In this document: positions 35,514 to 43,445 of the stretch, in pieces
Layout of the letters: every line of letters begins with the position of its first letter
How positions within the stretch are numbered: position 1 is the first letter of the stretch
NCBI GenBank assembly: GCA_020161245.1
Contig: JAIUOK010000024.1
Span: 1-64,000, forward strand
Reading direction: 5' to 3'
DNA: 64,000 bases
Source of the DNA: Actinomycetota bacterium
Lineage (GTDB): Bacteria > Actinomycetota > Actinomycetes > S36-B12 > CAIYMF01
Position numbers and translations under genes: made by a program
Notes under the pieces: model-generated
What the model was told of the DNA's origin: nothing
The model's input: only the letters and a program-made list of their open reading frames with translations
The model's database searches: none

Positions 35514-37616
35514 GTGAACGTCCTCACGGCCCACGTCGCATCCTGGGGCCGCGCCCTGCTCACGCTGCTCGTCGGCCTCGTGGTCGTCGGCGGCGTGCTG
35601 GCGCTGCCCAAGCCCACGCAGCCCGAGGCCCTCGTGTCGTCGGGGCTGCCGACGTCCTACCAGTCGGCCGAGGCGCAGCTGCGCCAGGAGCAGCTGCCCA
35701 GCGACGGCGTCGCACCGGCGATCGTGGTCGTGAGCCGCGAGGACGGCGCGGCGCTCTCCGACGCCGACAAGGCGGCGGTGGGCGCGATCGCCGAGAAGGT
35801 GGCCCCGCTGGCGGTGAGCCAGCCCGGCCCGCCCGTCGCCCCGACCTTCTCCGAGGACGGCACGGTCGCGATCATCCCCGTCCTGGTCGACGTGAGCCAG
35901 GAGTTCGAGGGCATCAGCGACGACGTCACCGCGATCCGCGACGCCGCCGAGGCCGACGTCCCGGCCGGGCTCAAGGTCCAGGTCACCGGTGGTCCCGCCT
36001 TCACCGCCGACATCGTCGCGGTGTTCGACGGCGCCAACGTCACGCTGCTGGCCGCGACCGCGATGATCGTCGCGGTGCTGCTGCTCGTCACCTACCGCAG
36101 CCCGTGGCTGTGGATCGTGCCGCTCGTCGTGGTCGCCACAGCCGAGCAGTTCACGCTCAAGCTCGTCGACCTGCTCGCACCGCAGTTCGGCATCGTGGTC
36201 GACGAGTCCAACGTGGGCATCACGAGCGTGCTGGTGTTCGGCGCCGCGACCGACTACGCGCTGCTGCTCATCGCGCGCTACCGCGACCGCCTGCGCAGCG
36301 AGGAGAACCGCTTCGACGCCATGCGCTTCGCGCTGCGCCGCACGGCGGAGCCGATCATCGCCTCCGCCGCCACGGTCACCCTCGCCCTGCTGACGCTGCT
36401 GCTGGCCGATCAGGAGGTCTTGCGCGGCCTCGGCTTCTCGGCCGCGATCGGCATCGTGGTGGCGATGGTGACCGGCCTGGTGTTCCTGCCGGCCGCGATG
36501 GTCGTCTTCCGCCGCGGCATCTTCTGGCCCTTCACCCCGAAGGTCGGCGACGAGCCGCGCGAGGGCAAGTTCTGGGGCCGCATCGGCGAGGCGGTCAAGC
36601 GCCGGCCGCACATCGTCGGCATCGCGTCGACCGTGTTCCTCGTCGTCCTCGGCCTCGGTGCCACGGGCATCTCGGTCGGGCTCAGCCAGAACGAGGTCTT
36701 CCGCGTGAAGCCCGAGGCCGTCGCCGGCCAGGAGACCTTCGCCCGGGCGTTCCCCGCCGGCGCGAACGAGCCGGTGCAGATCCTCACCAACCCGCAGTCG
36801 CTCGACGCCGTCACGTCGGCCGTCGAGGGCGTCGACGGAGTGGTGTCCACGGAGCCCGGGCCGGCGCAGGGCGACATCGCGCAGCTCGACGTCGTGCTCG
36901 ACTCCGAGCCCGGCAGCGACAAGGCCTTCCAGCAGGTCCGCGACCTGAGGACCGCGGTGGCCGGCGTCGACGGAGCCGACGCCGTGGTCGGCGGTACGAC
37001 CGCGACCTCGCTCGACCAGGTCGACGCCGCCAAGCGCGACGCCTCGATCGTGATCCCGCTGGTGCTGGTCATCGTGACCACCGTGCTCATCCTGCTGCTG
37101 CGCTCGCTGCTCGCGCCGCTGCTGCTGGTGGCCACGGTGCTGCTCACGTTCTTCGCCTCGCTCGGCGCCTCGTGGCTGATCTTCAGCAACGTGCTCGGGT
37201 ACCCGGCGCTCGACACGGGCGTGCTCGTGATCTCGTTCCTGTTCCTCGTGGCGCTCGGCGTCGACTACAACATCTTCCTGTCGACACGCGCCCGCGAGGA
37301 GGCGCTGCAGAGCGACACCCGCACGGGCATGCTCAAGGCGCTGAGGGCCACCGGCGGCGTCATCACCAGCGCAGGCATCCTGCTCGCGGCGGTGTTCGCG
37401 GTGCTCGGCGTGCTGCCGCTCATCGCCCTCGCGCAGATCGGCATCATCGTGTGCCTGGGCGTGCTGCTCGACACCCTGCTCGTCCGCACGGTGCTGGTGC
37501 CGGCCCTGGCGTTCGTGTTCGGCGAGCGGTTCTGGTGGCCGTCGAAGGTCGACGGGCGCGAGGCGCCCGAGCCCGACGTCGACGTCACCGACGAGCGCGC
37601 GCCGGTCGACGCCTGA
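35514..37616 (+). CDS. MMPL family RND transporter
   Basis: A 700-residue membrane transporter with two repeats, each with one helix, a large extracytoplasmic domain (about 35-170 and 375-510) and a block of five helices. Family landmarks are G-A-A-T-D-Y-A-L-L-L-I-A-R-Y near 248 and the paired A-L-G-V-D-Y-N-I-F-L-S-T-R-A in the second half, with the proton-relay Asp-Tyr. Members export lipids, drugs or other hydrophobic compounds. GTG 35514 follows a GGGAG site. The divergent MarR gene suggests induction by a toxic ligand. Confidence 0.92.
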   Translation: MNVLTAHVASWGRALLTLLVGLVVVGGVLALPKPTQPEALVSSGLPTSYQSAEAQLRQEQLPSDGVAPAIVVVSREDGAALSDADKAAVGAIAEKVAPLAVSQPGPPVAPTFSEDGTVAIIPVLVDVSQEFEGISDDVTAIRDAAEADVPAGLKVQVTGGPAFTADIVAVFDGANVTLLAATAMIVAVLLLVTYRSPWLWIVPLVVVATAEQFTLKLVDLLAPQFGIVVDESNVGITSVLVFGAATDYALLLIARYRDRLRSEENRFDAMRFALRRTAEPIIASAATVTLALLTLLLADQEVLRGLGFSAAIGIVVAMVTGLVFLPAAMVVFRRGIFWPFTPKVGDEPREGKFWGRIGEAVKRRPHIVGIASTVFLVVLGLGATGISVGLSQNEVFRVKPEAVAGQETFARAFPAGANEPVQILTNPQSLDAVTSAVEGVDGVVSTEPGPAQGDIAQLDVVLDSEPGSDKAFQQVRDLRTAVAGVDGADAVVGGTTATSLDQVDAAKRDASIVIPLVLVIVTTVLILLLRSLLAPLLLVATVLLTFFASLGASWLIFSNVLGYPALDTGVLVISFLFLVALGVDYNIFLSTRAREEALQSDTRTGMLKALRATGGVITSAGILLAAVFAVLGVLPLIALAQIGIIVCLGVLLDTLLVRTVLVPALAFVFGERFWWPSKVDGREAPEPDVDVTDERAPVDA

Positions 37617-37637
37617 CAGGCGCAGCAGAGCGCATGG

Positions 37638-37667
37638 GGCGGGGCCGAGGAACTCCTCGGCCCCGCC
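37638..37667. terminator. Bidirectional hairpin between MMPL and acyl-CoA ligase genes
   Basis: A perfect 13-bp stem (37638-37650 with 37655-37667) and four-base loop lie between two convergent genes, 21 bp after one stop and 16 bp from the other. One of the clearest terminators in the window. Confidence 0.78.
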
Positions 37668-37683
37668 TCCTCGCCTGTCCGGG

Positions 37684-39231
37684 TCAGCCCGCGTCGCGCA
37701 GCATGCGACGCAGGATCTTGCCGCTGGCGCTCTTGGGGATCGCGTCGGTGACGACCACCTTGCGCACCTGCTTGTAGTGGGCGACGTGACCGGCCACGAA
37801 CGCCATGACCTCGTCGGGGTCGAGCTCGACGCCGGGCCGTGGCACCACGTGGGCGACCGGGATCTCGCCGGCCTCCTCGTCGGGGATGCCCACGACGGCG
37901 GCGTCGGCGATGCCGGGGTGGGTCAGCAGCAGCGCCTCGAGCTCGGCAGGCGGCACCTGGAAGCCCTTGTACTTGATGAGCTCCTTGAGCCGGTCGACGA
38001 TGAACAGGTGGCCGTCCTCGTCGATGTGCCCGATGTCGCCCGTGTGCAGCCACCCGTCGGGGTCGAGCATGGCGTCGGTGGCCGCCTTGTTGCCGAGGTA
38101 GCCGATCATGACCTGCGGCCCGCGAACCACGACCTCGCCGTCCTCTCCGACGCCGAGATCCTTCTGCGTGACGGGGTCGACGATCCGCGTCTCGGTCGAC
38201 GGCGCGGTCACGCCCACCGAGCCGGGCTTGAACTGGCCGGGCGGTGTCAGGTGCGAGACCGGGCTCATCTCGGTCATGCCGTAGCCCTGCACGACCTCGC
38301 AGCCGATGCGGGCGCCCGCCTCGAGCGCGAGCTCGGCGGACAGCGGCGCGGCACCGGAGAAGACCTGCTTGAGCTTGGACAGGTCGTACTGGTCGACCAT
38401 CGGGTGCTTGGCCAGCGCCACGACGATGGGCGGCGCCACGAACGACCGCGTGATGCCGTACTCCTGGTGGATCGAGAGGAACTGCTCGAGGTCGAAGCGC
38501 GGCATCGTGACGATGGTGGCGCCGGCGCGCAGGCCGGTGTTCATGAGCACCTGCATGCCGTAGATGTGGAAGAACGGCAGGAAGGCGATGAAGGTCTCGT
38601 CCTCGCGGATGTCGGCCGCCTCGAGCACCTGCACGACGTTGGCGACGAGGTTGCGGTGCGTCAGCATCACGCCCTTGCTGATGCCGGTGGTGCCCGACGA
38701 GTAGGGCAGCACCACGACGTCCTGCGCCGGGTCCACGGGGACCTGCTCGGCCAGGGGGGAGCCGAACAGCGCCGTGGCCTGCTCGACGCCGTCGACCGGG
38801 TCGAGGGTGTAGATGCTGGTGACGGTGCTGCCCTCGGCCGCCGTCCGCGCGGTCTCGAGGAACATCCCGATGGTGATGAGGATGGTCGCCTTGGAGTCGT
38901 CGAGCTGCTTGCGGACCTCCTCGGCGGTGTAGGTCGGGTTGATCGTGGTGATCGTGCCGCCGGTGAGCGCGACCCCGTGGAAGACGATCGCGTACTCCGG
39001 CACGTTCGGCGCCAGCAGCGCGAGCACATCGCCCTTGCCGAACCCGCGCGACGCGAGGCCGCCGGCGAGCGCGTGGGCTGCGCCCGCCAACCCGGCGTAG
39101 GTCAGGGTGCGTCCGCTCGGGCCGTCGATCAGCGCCGGCTTGTCGCCGAGCCGGGCGGCATGCGCGAGCACGTAGCCGGTGAGGGCGACGTCGGGGATCT
39201 CGACGGGGGGCAGCGGGCTGGTGAACACCAT
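37684..39231 (-). CDS. Acyl-CoA synthetase (4-coumarate/long-chain fatty acid-CoA ligase type)
   Basis: A 515-residue ANL-superfamily ligase that activates a carboxylic acid as adenylate and then CoA ester. The P-loop-like S-S-G-T-T-G-I-S-K-G-V is near residue 178, G-Y-G-M-T-E-M-S-P near 325, T-G-D-I-G-H-I near 408 and the C-terminal catalytic lysine in P-K-S-A-S-G-K-I-L-R-R at 499-509. The layout is closest to 4-coumarate-CoA ligase-like enzymes; the acid cannot be named. ATG 39231 starts the conserved region. Confidence 0.92.
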   Translation of the reverse strand: MVFTSPLPPVEIPDVALTGYVLAHAARLGDKPALIDGPSGRTLTYAGLAGAAHALAGGLASRGFGKGDVLALLAPNVPEYAIVFHGVALTGGTITTINPTYTAEEVRKQLDDSKATILITIGMFLETARTAAEGSTVTSIYTLDPVDGVEQATALFGSPLAEQVPVDPAQDVVVLPYSSGTTGISKGVMLTHRNLVANVVQVLEAADIREDETFIAFLPFFHIYGMQVLMNTGLRAGATIVTMPRFDLEQFLSIHQEYGITRSFVAPPIVVALAKHPMVDQYDLSKLKQVFSGAAPLSAELALEAGARIGCEVVQGYGMTEMSPVSHLTPPGQFKPGSVGVTAPSTETRIVDPVTQKDLGVGEDGEVVVRGPQVMIGYLGNKAATDAMLDPDGWLHTGDIGHIDEDGHLFIVDRLKELIKYKGFQVPPAELEALLLTHPGIADAAVVGIPDEEAGEIPVAHVVPRPGVELDPDEVMAFVAGHVAHYKQVRKVVVTDAIPKSASGKILRRMLRDAG

Positions 39232-39340
39232 GGGTTGCTCCGGTCGGGTCGGAGGGCTGCTGGGCGATCGGCAGTCTGCCCTGGCCGGGCGGTGCGCGCC
39301 CGCGGAACGACGAGACCGTGACGGCGCTGGCGGGAAGGCG

Positions 39341-40660
39341 TCAGCCGCGGTGCCAGCGCGGCGCGAGGTCGAGATCGGCGGCGTCGACCGGCCGTCCGAG
39401 CAGCCAACCCTGGCCGAGCCAGACGCCGAGGTCGAGCAACGCGCCGGCCTCCTGCTCGGTCTCGACCCCCTCGGCGATGACGACACCGCCCACGGCTCCG
39501 GCCAGGCGGACGAGGGAGGCGGCAAGCGCCTGCCGGGCGAGGTCGGCGTCGACCCCGGTGGTGAGGGCCCGGTCGATCTTGACCACGTCCGGCCGCAGGC
39601 TCAGCACGTGGTTGAGGCTGGCGTACCCGTTGCCGGTGTCGTCGACGGCGATCCGGCACCCGGCGGCCCGGATCGCCTCCAGCGCCCCCACGACGGAGCC
39701 GTAGTCGTCGATGGCCTCGTGCTCGGTGATCTCGACGGTCACGCGCGCCTGGCCCCGCTCGGCGAGCAGCGCGTGCAGGCGCTGGTCGCGCACGACATCC
39801 GGGCTGGCATTGATCGACATCCGCAGCTGCTCGGGCAGCGCCTCGAGGACGTCGAGCGCCTTGCGCACCGCGAGCAGCTCGAGCTCGGCGCCGAGCCCGA
39901 CCCGGTGGGCCTCGGCGAACCAGCGGTCGGGGGTGCGCTCCGGCTCGCCGTCGAACCGTGCCAGCGCCTCGACGCCGACGACATGCCCGTCGACGAGGTC
40001 GGACACCGGCTGCACCACGATCCGCAGCCGCTGCTCGTCCTGGAGGACCGCCTCGATGCGGGCCCGGGCGTCGACGCCGTCGGCGAGCCCTGGCGACATC
40101 ACGTTGGCCACGAAGCGGGCGGTCTCCCGGGCCCTTCCGTCGGCGGCGCCGTCGGGGAGGTCGGCCATGAGGCTGGTCGTGACGCGCGCCAGCTCCGACG
40201 AGAGCGTCATCGCGGTCGCGAGGAAGGCTGTGAGGCGCTCGAGGGTGAGGGCGTCGCGGTCCTGGAAGGCGCCGGGGCGGCGGCTCGACACCTTGAGCAC
40301 CGCGACGGTCTCGTCGCCGAGCTGCAGCGGCATGCACAGCATCGAGGCGATCCCTGTGCGCCGCGTGGCCGCACGGTCGACCCGGGGGTCGGTCTCCGTG
40401 TCGTCGCAGCGCTCGACCCGACCGGTGCGCAGCGACAGCCCGGACAGGCTGGCGCCGATCGGCACCTGCAGGCCGATGAACCCCTCGAGGGTGCCCGACG
40501 TGCACAGGTACTCCAGGACCTCGCCCTCGCGGCGGACCTCCAGCGAAGCGCCGTCGGCGCCCTCGATGAGCCCGACCGCATGGTCGACCACCCGCTGCAT
40601 GACGCCGACGGGATCGGCGGCGTGCTCGATGGCCTCGCGCAGCGATGTCTGCGTAGTCAT
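39341..40660 (-). CDS. GAF-EAL domain protein (cyclic di-GMP phosphodiesterase)
   Basis: A 439-residue soluble protein. Residues 15-160 form a GAF sensor domain with conserved C-M-P-L-Q. The EAL domain starts near 205 with V-G-V-E-A-L-A-R-F and keeps the metal and catalytic residues: N in S-I-N-A-S-P, E in E-I-T-E-H-E, the D-D pair (written D-D-T-G-N-G-Y-A-S), K in V-K-I-D-R and E in A-E-G-V-E-T. It should degrade cyclic di-GMP in response to a small ligand. The usual D-F-G-T-G is D-T-G-N-G, a mild departure. Confidence 0.9.
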   Translation of the reverse strand: MTTQTSLREAIEHAADPVGVMQRVVDHAVGLIEGADGASLEVRREGEVLEYLCTSGTLEGFIGLQVPIGASLSGLSLRTGRVERCDDTETDPRVDRAATRRTGIASMLCMPLQLGDETVAVLKVSSRRPGAFQDRDALTLERLTAFLATAMTLSSELARVTTSLMADLPDGAADGRARETARFVANVMSPGLADGVDARARIEAVLQDEQRLRIVVQPVSDLVDGHVVGVEALARFDGEPERTPDRWFAEAHRVGLGAELELLAVRKALDVLEALPEQLRMSINASPDVVRDQRLHALLAERGQARVTVEITEHEAIDDYGSVVGALEAIRAAGCRIAVDDTGNGYASLNHVLSLRPDVVKIDRALTTGVDADLARQALAASLVRLAGAVGGVVIAEGVETEQEAGALLDLGVWLGQGWLLGRPVDAADLDLAPRWHRG

Positions 40661-40769
40661 GCCTCTCCTCGTGCGCCCCCGACAGGTCGAGGCTAGGCCG
40701 CTCCCGCGCGTCGTTGCAGGTCGGAACGGTCGGCGTCGTCCGCTCGGGCGACGCCGTGGGGGAGGCCGG

Positions 40770-41408
40770 TCAGGCCGGCTCGAGCACGCAGCTGCAGCGG
40801 GCGAGCGGCGCGCAACGGCCGCAGCGGGGCCCCATCCGCAGGCGCACGAGCATGAGGCCCGCGCCGACCGACGAGATGGCCGCGTACACGACGTAGGCGG
40901 GGACGTCGGCGAGGACGCCGTAGACGGCGCAGACCGCCGCCTCGGTCAGCAGCAGGTACCAGGCCCCCGGCGCCACCCCGGAGACGTCGGCCGTCGTCCA
41001 GGCGGTCCACAGCGCCGGCGCGACGTACCAGAGGATCGAGCACCCGAGCAGGACCACGAGCGGCGTCTCGGTGACGGGCACGACCGCGGCCGCCGCCGTC
41101 AGCGCCCCGGCCCACGCCCACGTCATCCAGACGCCCTCGCGCGAGGCATGGTTGCGCAGCAGCACCACGAGCGCCGCCGTCAGGCCCGGGATCGCTGCGC
41201 CCGACGTGAGCACCACCCAGATGTCCTGCAGCCAGACGCCGTAGAGCACCCAGGCGACCGCTGACACGATCGCGCAGCTGATCGAGGCGAGCGAGACCCC
41301 GGAGACGTTGCCGTCCTTGCGGACCTTGAGCCACTGGGGGACCCCGTAGCCGAGCGCCAGCAGGGTCGTGAGCACGCCGAAGAGCGTCACGAGCGTGCCG
41401 TGATCCAC
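40770..41408 (-). CDS. SWEET-like sugar transporter with two MtN3/PQ-loop repeats
   Basis: A 212-residue membrane protein with seven predicted helices as 3+1+3. The first triple-helix bundle has G-V-P-Q-W-L-K-V ... V-S-G-V-S-L; the second has V-A-P-A-L-W ... V-S-G-V-A-P. The two align along their length, also sharing V-L-Y-G-V / A-V-Y-G-V in the third segment. A single helix (about 105-125) joins them. Bacterial SemiSWEETs usually hold one bundle (about 85-100 residues). The PQ motif is kept only in the first repeat. GTG 41408 has a GAGAGG site. It ends in a Cys-rich tail. It diverges from rocD. Confidence 0.8.
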   Translation of the reverse strand: MDHGTLVTLFGVLTTLLALGYGVPQWLKVRKDGNVSGVSLASISCAIVSAVAWVLYGVWLQDIWVVLTSGAAIPGLTAALVVLLRNHASREGVWMTWAWAGALTAAAAVVPVTETPLVVLLGCSILWYVAPALWTAWTTADVSGVAPGAWYLLLTEAAVCAVYGVLADVPAYVVYAAISSVGAGLMLVRLRMGPRCGRCAPLARCSCVLEPA

Positions 41409-41447
41409 TGCCTGTCCTCTCGCTGCCGGCGCGGGTGGGGCCGGATC

Positions 41448-41471
41448 CTTGCTGACTCGTGAGTCAGCAAG
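41448..41471. promoter_or_regulatory. Perfect 24-bp inverted repeat, operator-like
   Basis: Arms CTTGCTGACTC and GAGTCAGCAAG flank a two-base centre (GT). The site lies 39 bp before the SWEET-like GTG and 117 bp before the rocD GTG. Size and symmetry match TetR-family operators; no regulator gene is adjacent, so it would be bound in trans. The rest of the 180-bp gap shows no clear promoter pair. Confidence 0.65.
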
Positions 41472-41588
41472 TGTACCGGTGCCGCGGAGGTGGTCGCGCG
41501 CCCGCGAGTCCCTCGCATCGTCCGGTGCGATCTGGCAGCGTGGGATCCGGCCGGCCCCGCCTGGCACGGCCACCCGGCTGGAGGATCT

Positions 41589-42812
41589 GTGACCATCACC
41601 GACGAGGCCATCGCCTTCGAGCACGAGCACTGCGCGCACAACTACCACCCCCTCCCCGTCGTCATCAGCGAGGCGGAGGGCGCGTGGGTGACCGACATCG
41701 AGGGCCGCCGCTACCTCGACATGCTGTCGGCATACAGCGCCATCAACTTCGGCCACGGCCACCCGGACCTGGTGAAGGCCGTCGAGGACCAGCTGCGCCG
41801 CGTCACGCTCACCAGCCGCGCGTTCCACAACGACCAGCTCGGACGGTTCTGCGCCGCGCTCGCCCGCCTCGCCCGCCACGAGGCCGTGCTCCCCATGAAC
41901 TCCGGCGCCGAGGGTGTCGAGACCGCGCTCAAGGTGGCGCGCAAGTGGGGCTACCAGGTGAAGGGCGTGGCCCACGACCGCGCGCAGATCGTTGTCTGCG
42001 AGGGGAACTTCCACGGCCGCACCACGACCATCGTGTCGTTCTCCGACGACCCGAGCGCGCGCGACGACTACGGCCCCTACACGCCCGGCTTCGTCACCGT
42101 CCCGTTCGGCGACATCGACGCGCTCCGCGCCGCGATCACCGACGACACGGTGGCCTTCCTGGTCGAGCCGATCCAGGGCGAGGCCGGCGTCGTCCTGCCG
42201 CCCACCGGCTACCTCGAGGCCGTCCGCGAGCTGTGCACGGAGCGCGGCGTGCTCATGATCGCCGACGAGATCCAGGCCGGCATGGGCCGGGCCGGCGCGA
42301 CGTTCGCCTGCGACCTCGTGGGCGTCCAGCCCGACATCCGCATCCTCGGCAAGGCGCTCGGCGGCGGGATCCTGCCGGTCTCCGCCGTCACCGCCGACTG
42401 GTCGGTCCTCGGCGTCATCCGGCCCGGCGAGCACGGCTCGACGTTCGGCGGCAACCCGCTGGCGGCCGCGGTGGGGATCAAGGTCTGCGAGCTCATGGAG
42501 ACCGGTGTCCTGCAGGAGCGGTCCAAGCGCCTCGGCGAGCATGTCCTGCGCACGCTGCGCGGCGCGGAGCTCCCCGGCATCAAGGAGATCCGCGGCAGCG
42601 GGCTGTGGTGGGCCGTCGAGCTCGACGGCACCGGCCGCACCGGCCGCGAGGTGAGCCTCGAGCTGCTGGCCCGCGGCATCCTCGCCAAAGACACCCACAC
42701 CTGGACGATCCGCTTCGCCCCGCCGTTGGTCGTCGGGGAGGCCGACCTCGACGCCGCGCTCACCACGATCATCGAGGTGCTCGCCGAGGACGTCGCCGAC
42801 ACCGGCCCCTGA
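41589..42812 (+). CDS. rocD: Ornithine-oxo-acid transaminase
   Basis: A 407-residue class III PLP-dependent aminotransferase. Landmarks are S-G-A-E-G-V-E-T-A near residue 98, G-N-F-H-G-R, E-P-I-Q-G-E-A-G-V, D-E-I-Q-A-G-M-G-R, and the PLP lysine in I-L-G-K-A-L-G-G-G near 256. The overall pattern is closest to ornithine aminotransferase (ornithine to glutamate semialdehyde); a related omega-aminotransferase cannot be excluded. GTG 41589 has GGAGG upstream. Its stop overlaps the start of a malectin-domain gene by one base, an unusual coupling. Confidence 0.87.
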   Translation: MTITDEAIAFEHEHCAHNYHPLPVVISEAEGAWVTDIEGRRYLDMLSAYSAINFGHGHPDLVKAVEDQLRRVTLTSRAFHNDQLGRFCAALARLARHEAVLPMNSGAEGVETALKVARKWGYQVKGVAHDRAQIVVCEGNFHGRTTTIVSFSDDPSARDDYGPYTPGFVTVPFGDIDALRAAITDDTVAFLVEPIQGEAGVVLPPTGYLEAVRELCTERGVLMIADEIQAGMGRAGATFACDLVGVQPDIRILGKALGGGILPVSAVTADWSVLGVIRPGEHGSTFGGNPLAAAVGIKVCELMETGVLQERSKRLGEHVLRTLRGAELPGIKEIRGSGLWWAVELDGTGRTGREVSLELLARGILAKDTHTWTIRFAPPLVVGEADLDAALTTIIEVLAEDVADTGP

Positions 42813-43348
42813 TGACCGTCCGCTCCGCCGTCGTCGTCGCGGGCGTGCTCGCCGCGAGCGTGGGCGCTGCTCTCGTCGTCGGCATCGCCGCCGGCAGCGA
42901 GCCTGACACGTGGTTCGTCGACGCCGGAGCCACCGACGGGGCGCGCGCCCCCGACGGCACGCAGTTCGTGTCGAGCACGGGGTTCGACGGCGGCAGGTTC
43001 GGCACACCGACCTCCGACCCCGTCGAGGGGCGGCTGGGCGACGAGATCCTGCGCACGAGCCAGATCGGCATGGCCTCGTGGTCCGGCGAGGTGGCACCCG
43101 GCCGGTACCGGGTCACCCTCGCGATGGCCGAGACGTACTGGACCACGCCGGCCAGCCGGATCTTCTCCGTCGACGTCGAGGGCACGCCGCTCGTGCGCGA
43201 CCTCGACCTCGTCGCCACCGCCGGAGTCCGCCGCCAGCTCGACCGCTCGGTGGTGGTCGAGGTATCCGACGGCACGCTCGACATCGCCTTCCGGGCATCG
43301 GTCGACCTGCCCACCGTGTCGGCGATCGAGGTCGTCCCCGCGGGCTGA
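42812..43348 (+). CDS. Secreted or membrane-anchored malectin-domain protein
   Basis: A 178-residue protein with an uncleaved or signal-type N-terminal helix (about residues 5-28) and one malectin-like carbohydrate-binding domain: F-V-D-A-G-A near 34, S-S-T-G-F-D-G-G-R, Y-R-V-T-L-A-M-A-E-T-Y-W near 101, I-F-S-V-D-V-E-G and D-L-D-L-V-A-T-A-G-V. No catalytic domain. ATG overlaps the rocD stop (TGATG), so it should be translated with it. It is the shortest of three tandem malectin genes. Confidence 0.8.
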   Translation: MTVRSAVVVAGVLAASVGAALVVGIAAGSEPDTWFVDAGATDGARAPDGTQFVSSTGFDGGRFGTPTSDPVEGRLGDEILRTSQIGMASWSGEVAPGRYRVTLAMAETYWTTPASRIFSVDVEGTPLVRDLDLVATAGVRRQLDRSVVVEVSDGTLDIAFRASVDLPTVSAIEVVPAG

Positions 43349-43445
43349 GCCCGGCGGTCCCGCCGCTGAGGGTTGAGGCCGGTCATCCGGGGAAGGTGGC
43401 CGCGTCGCGGCCGGCGGAGGGCCGGCCCTGGAGCGAGGCGGGTCG

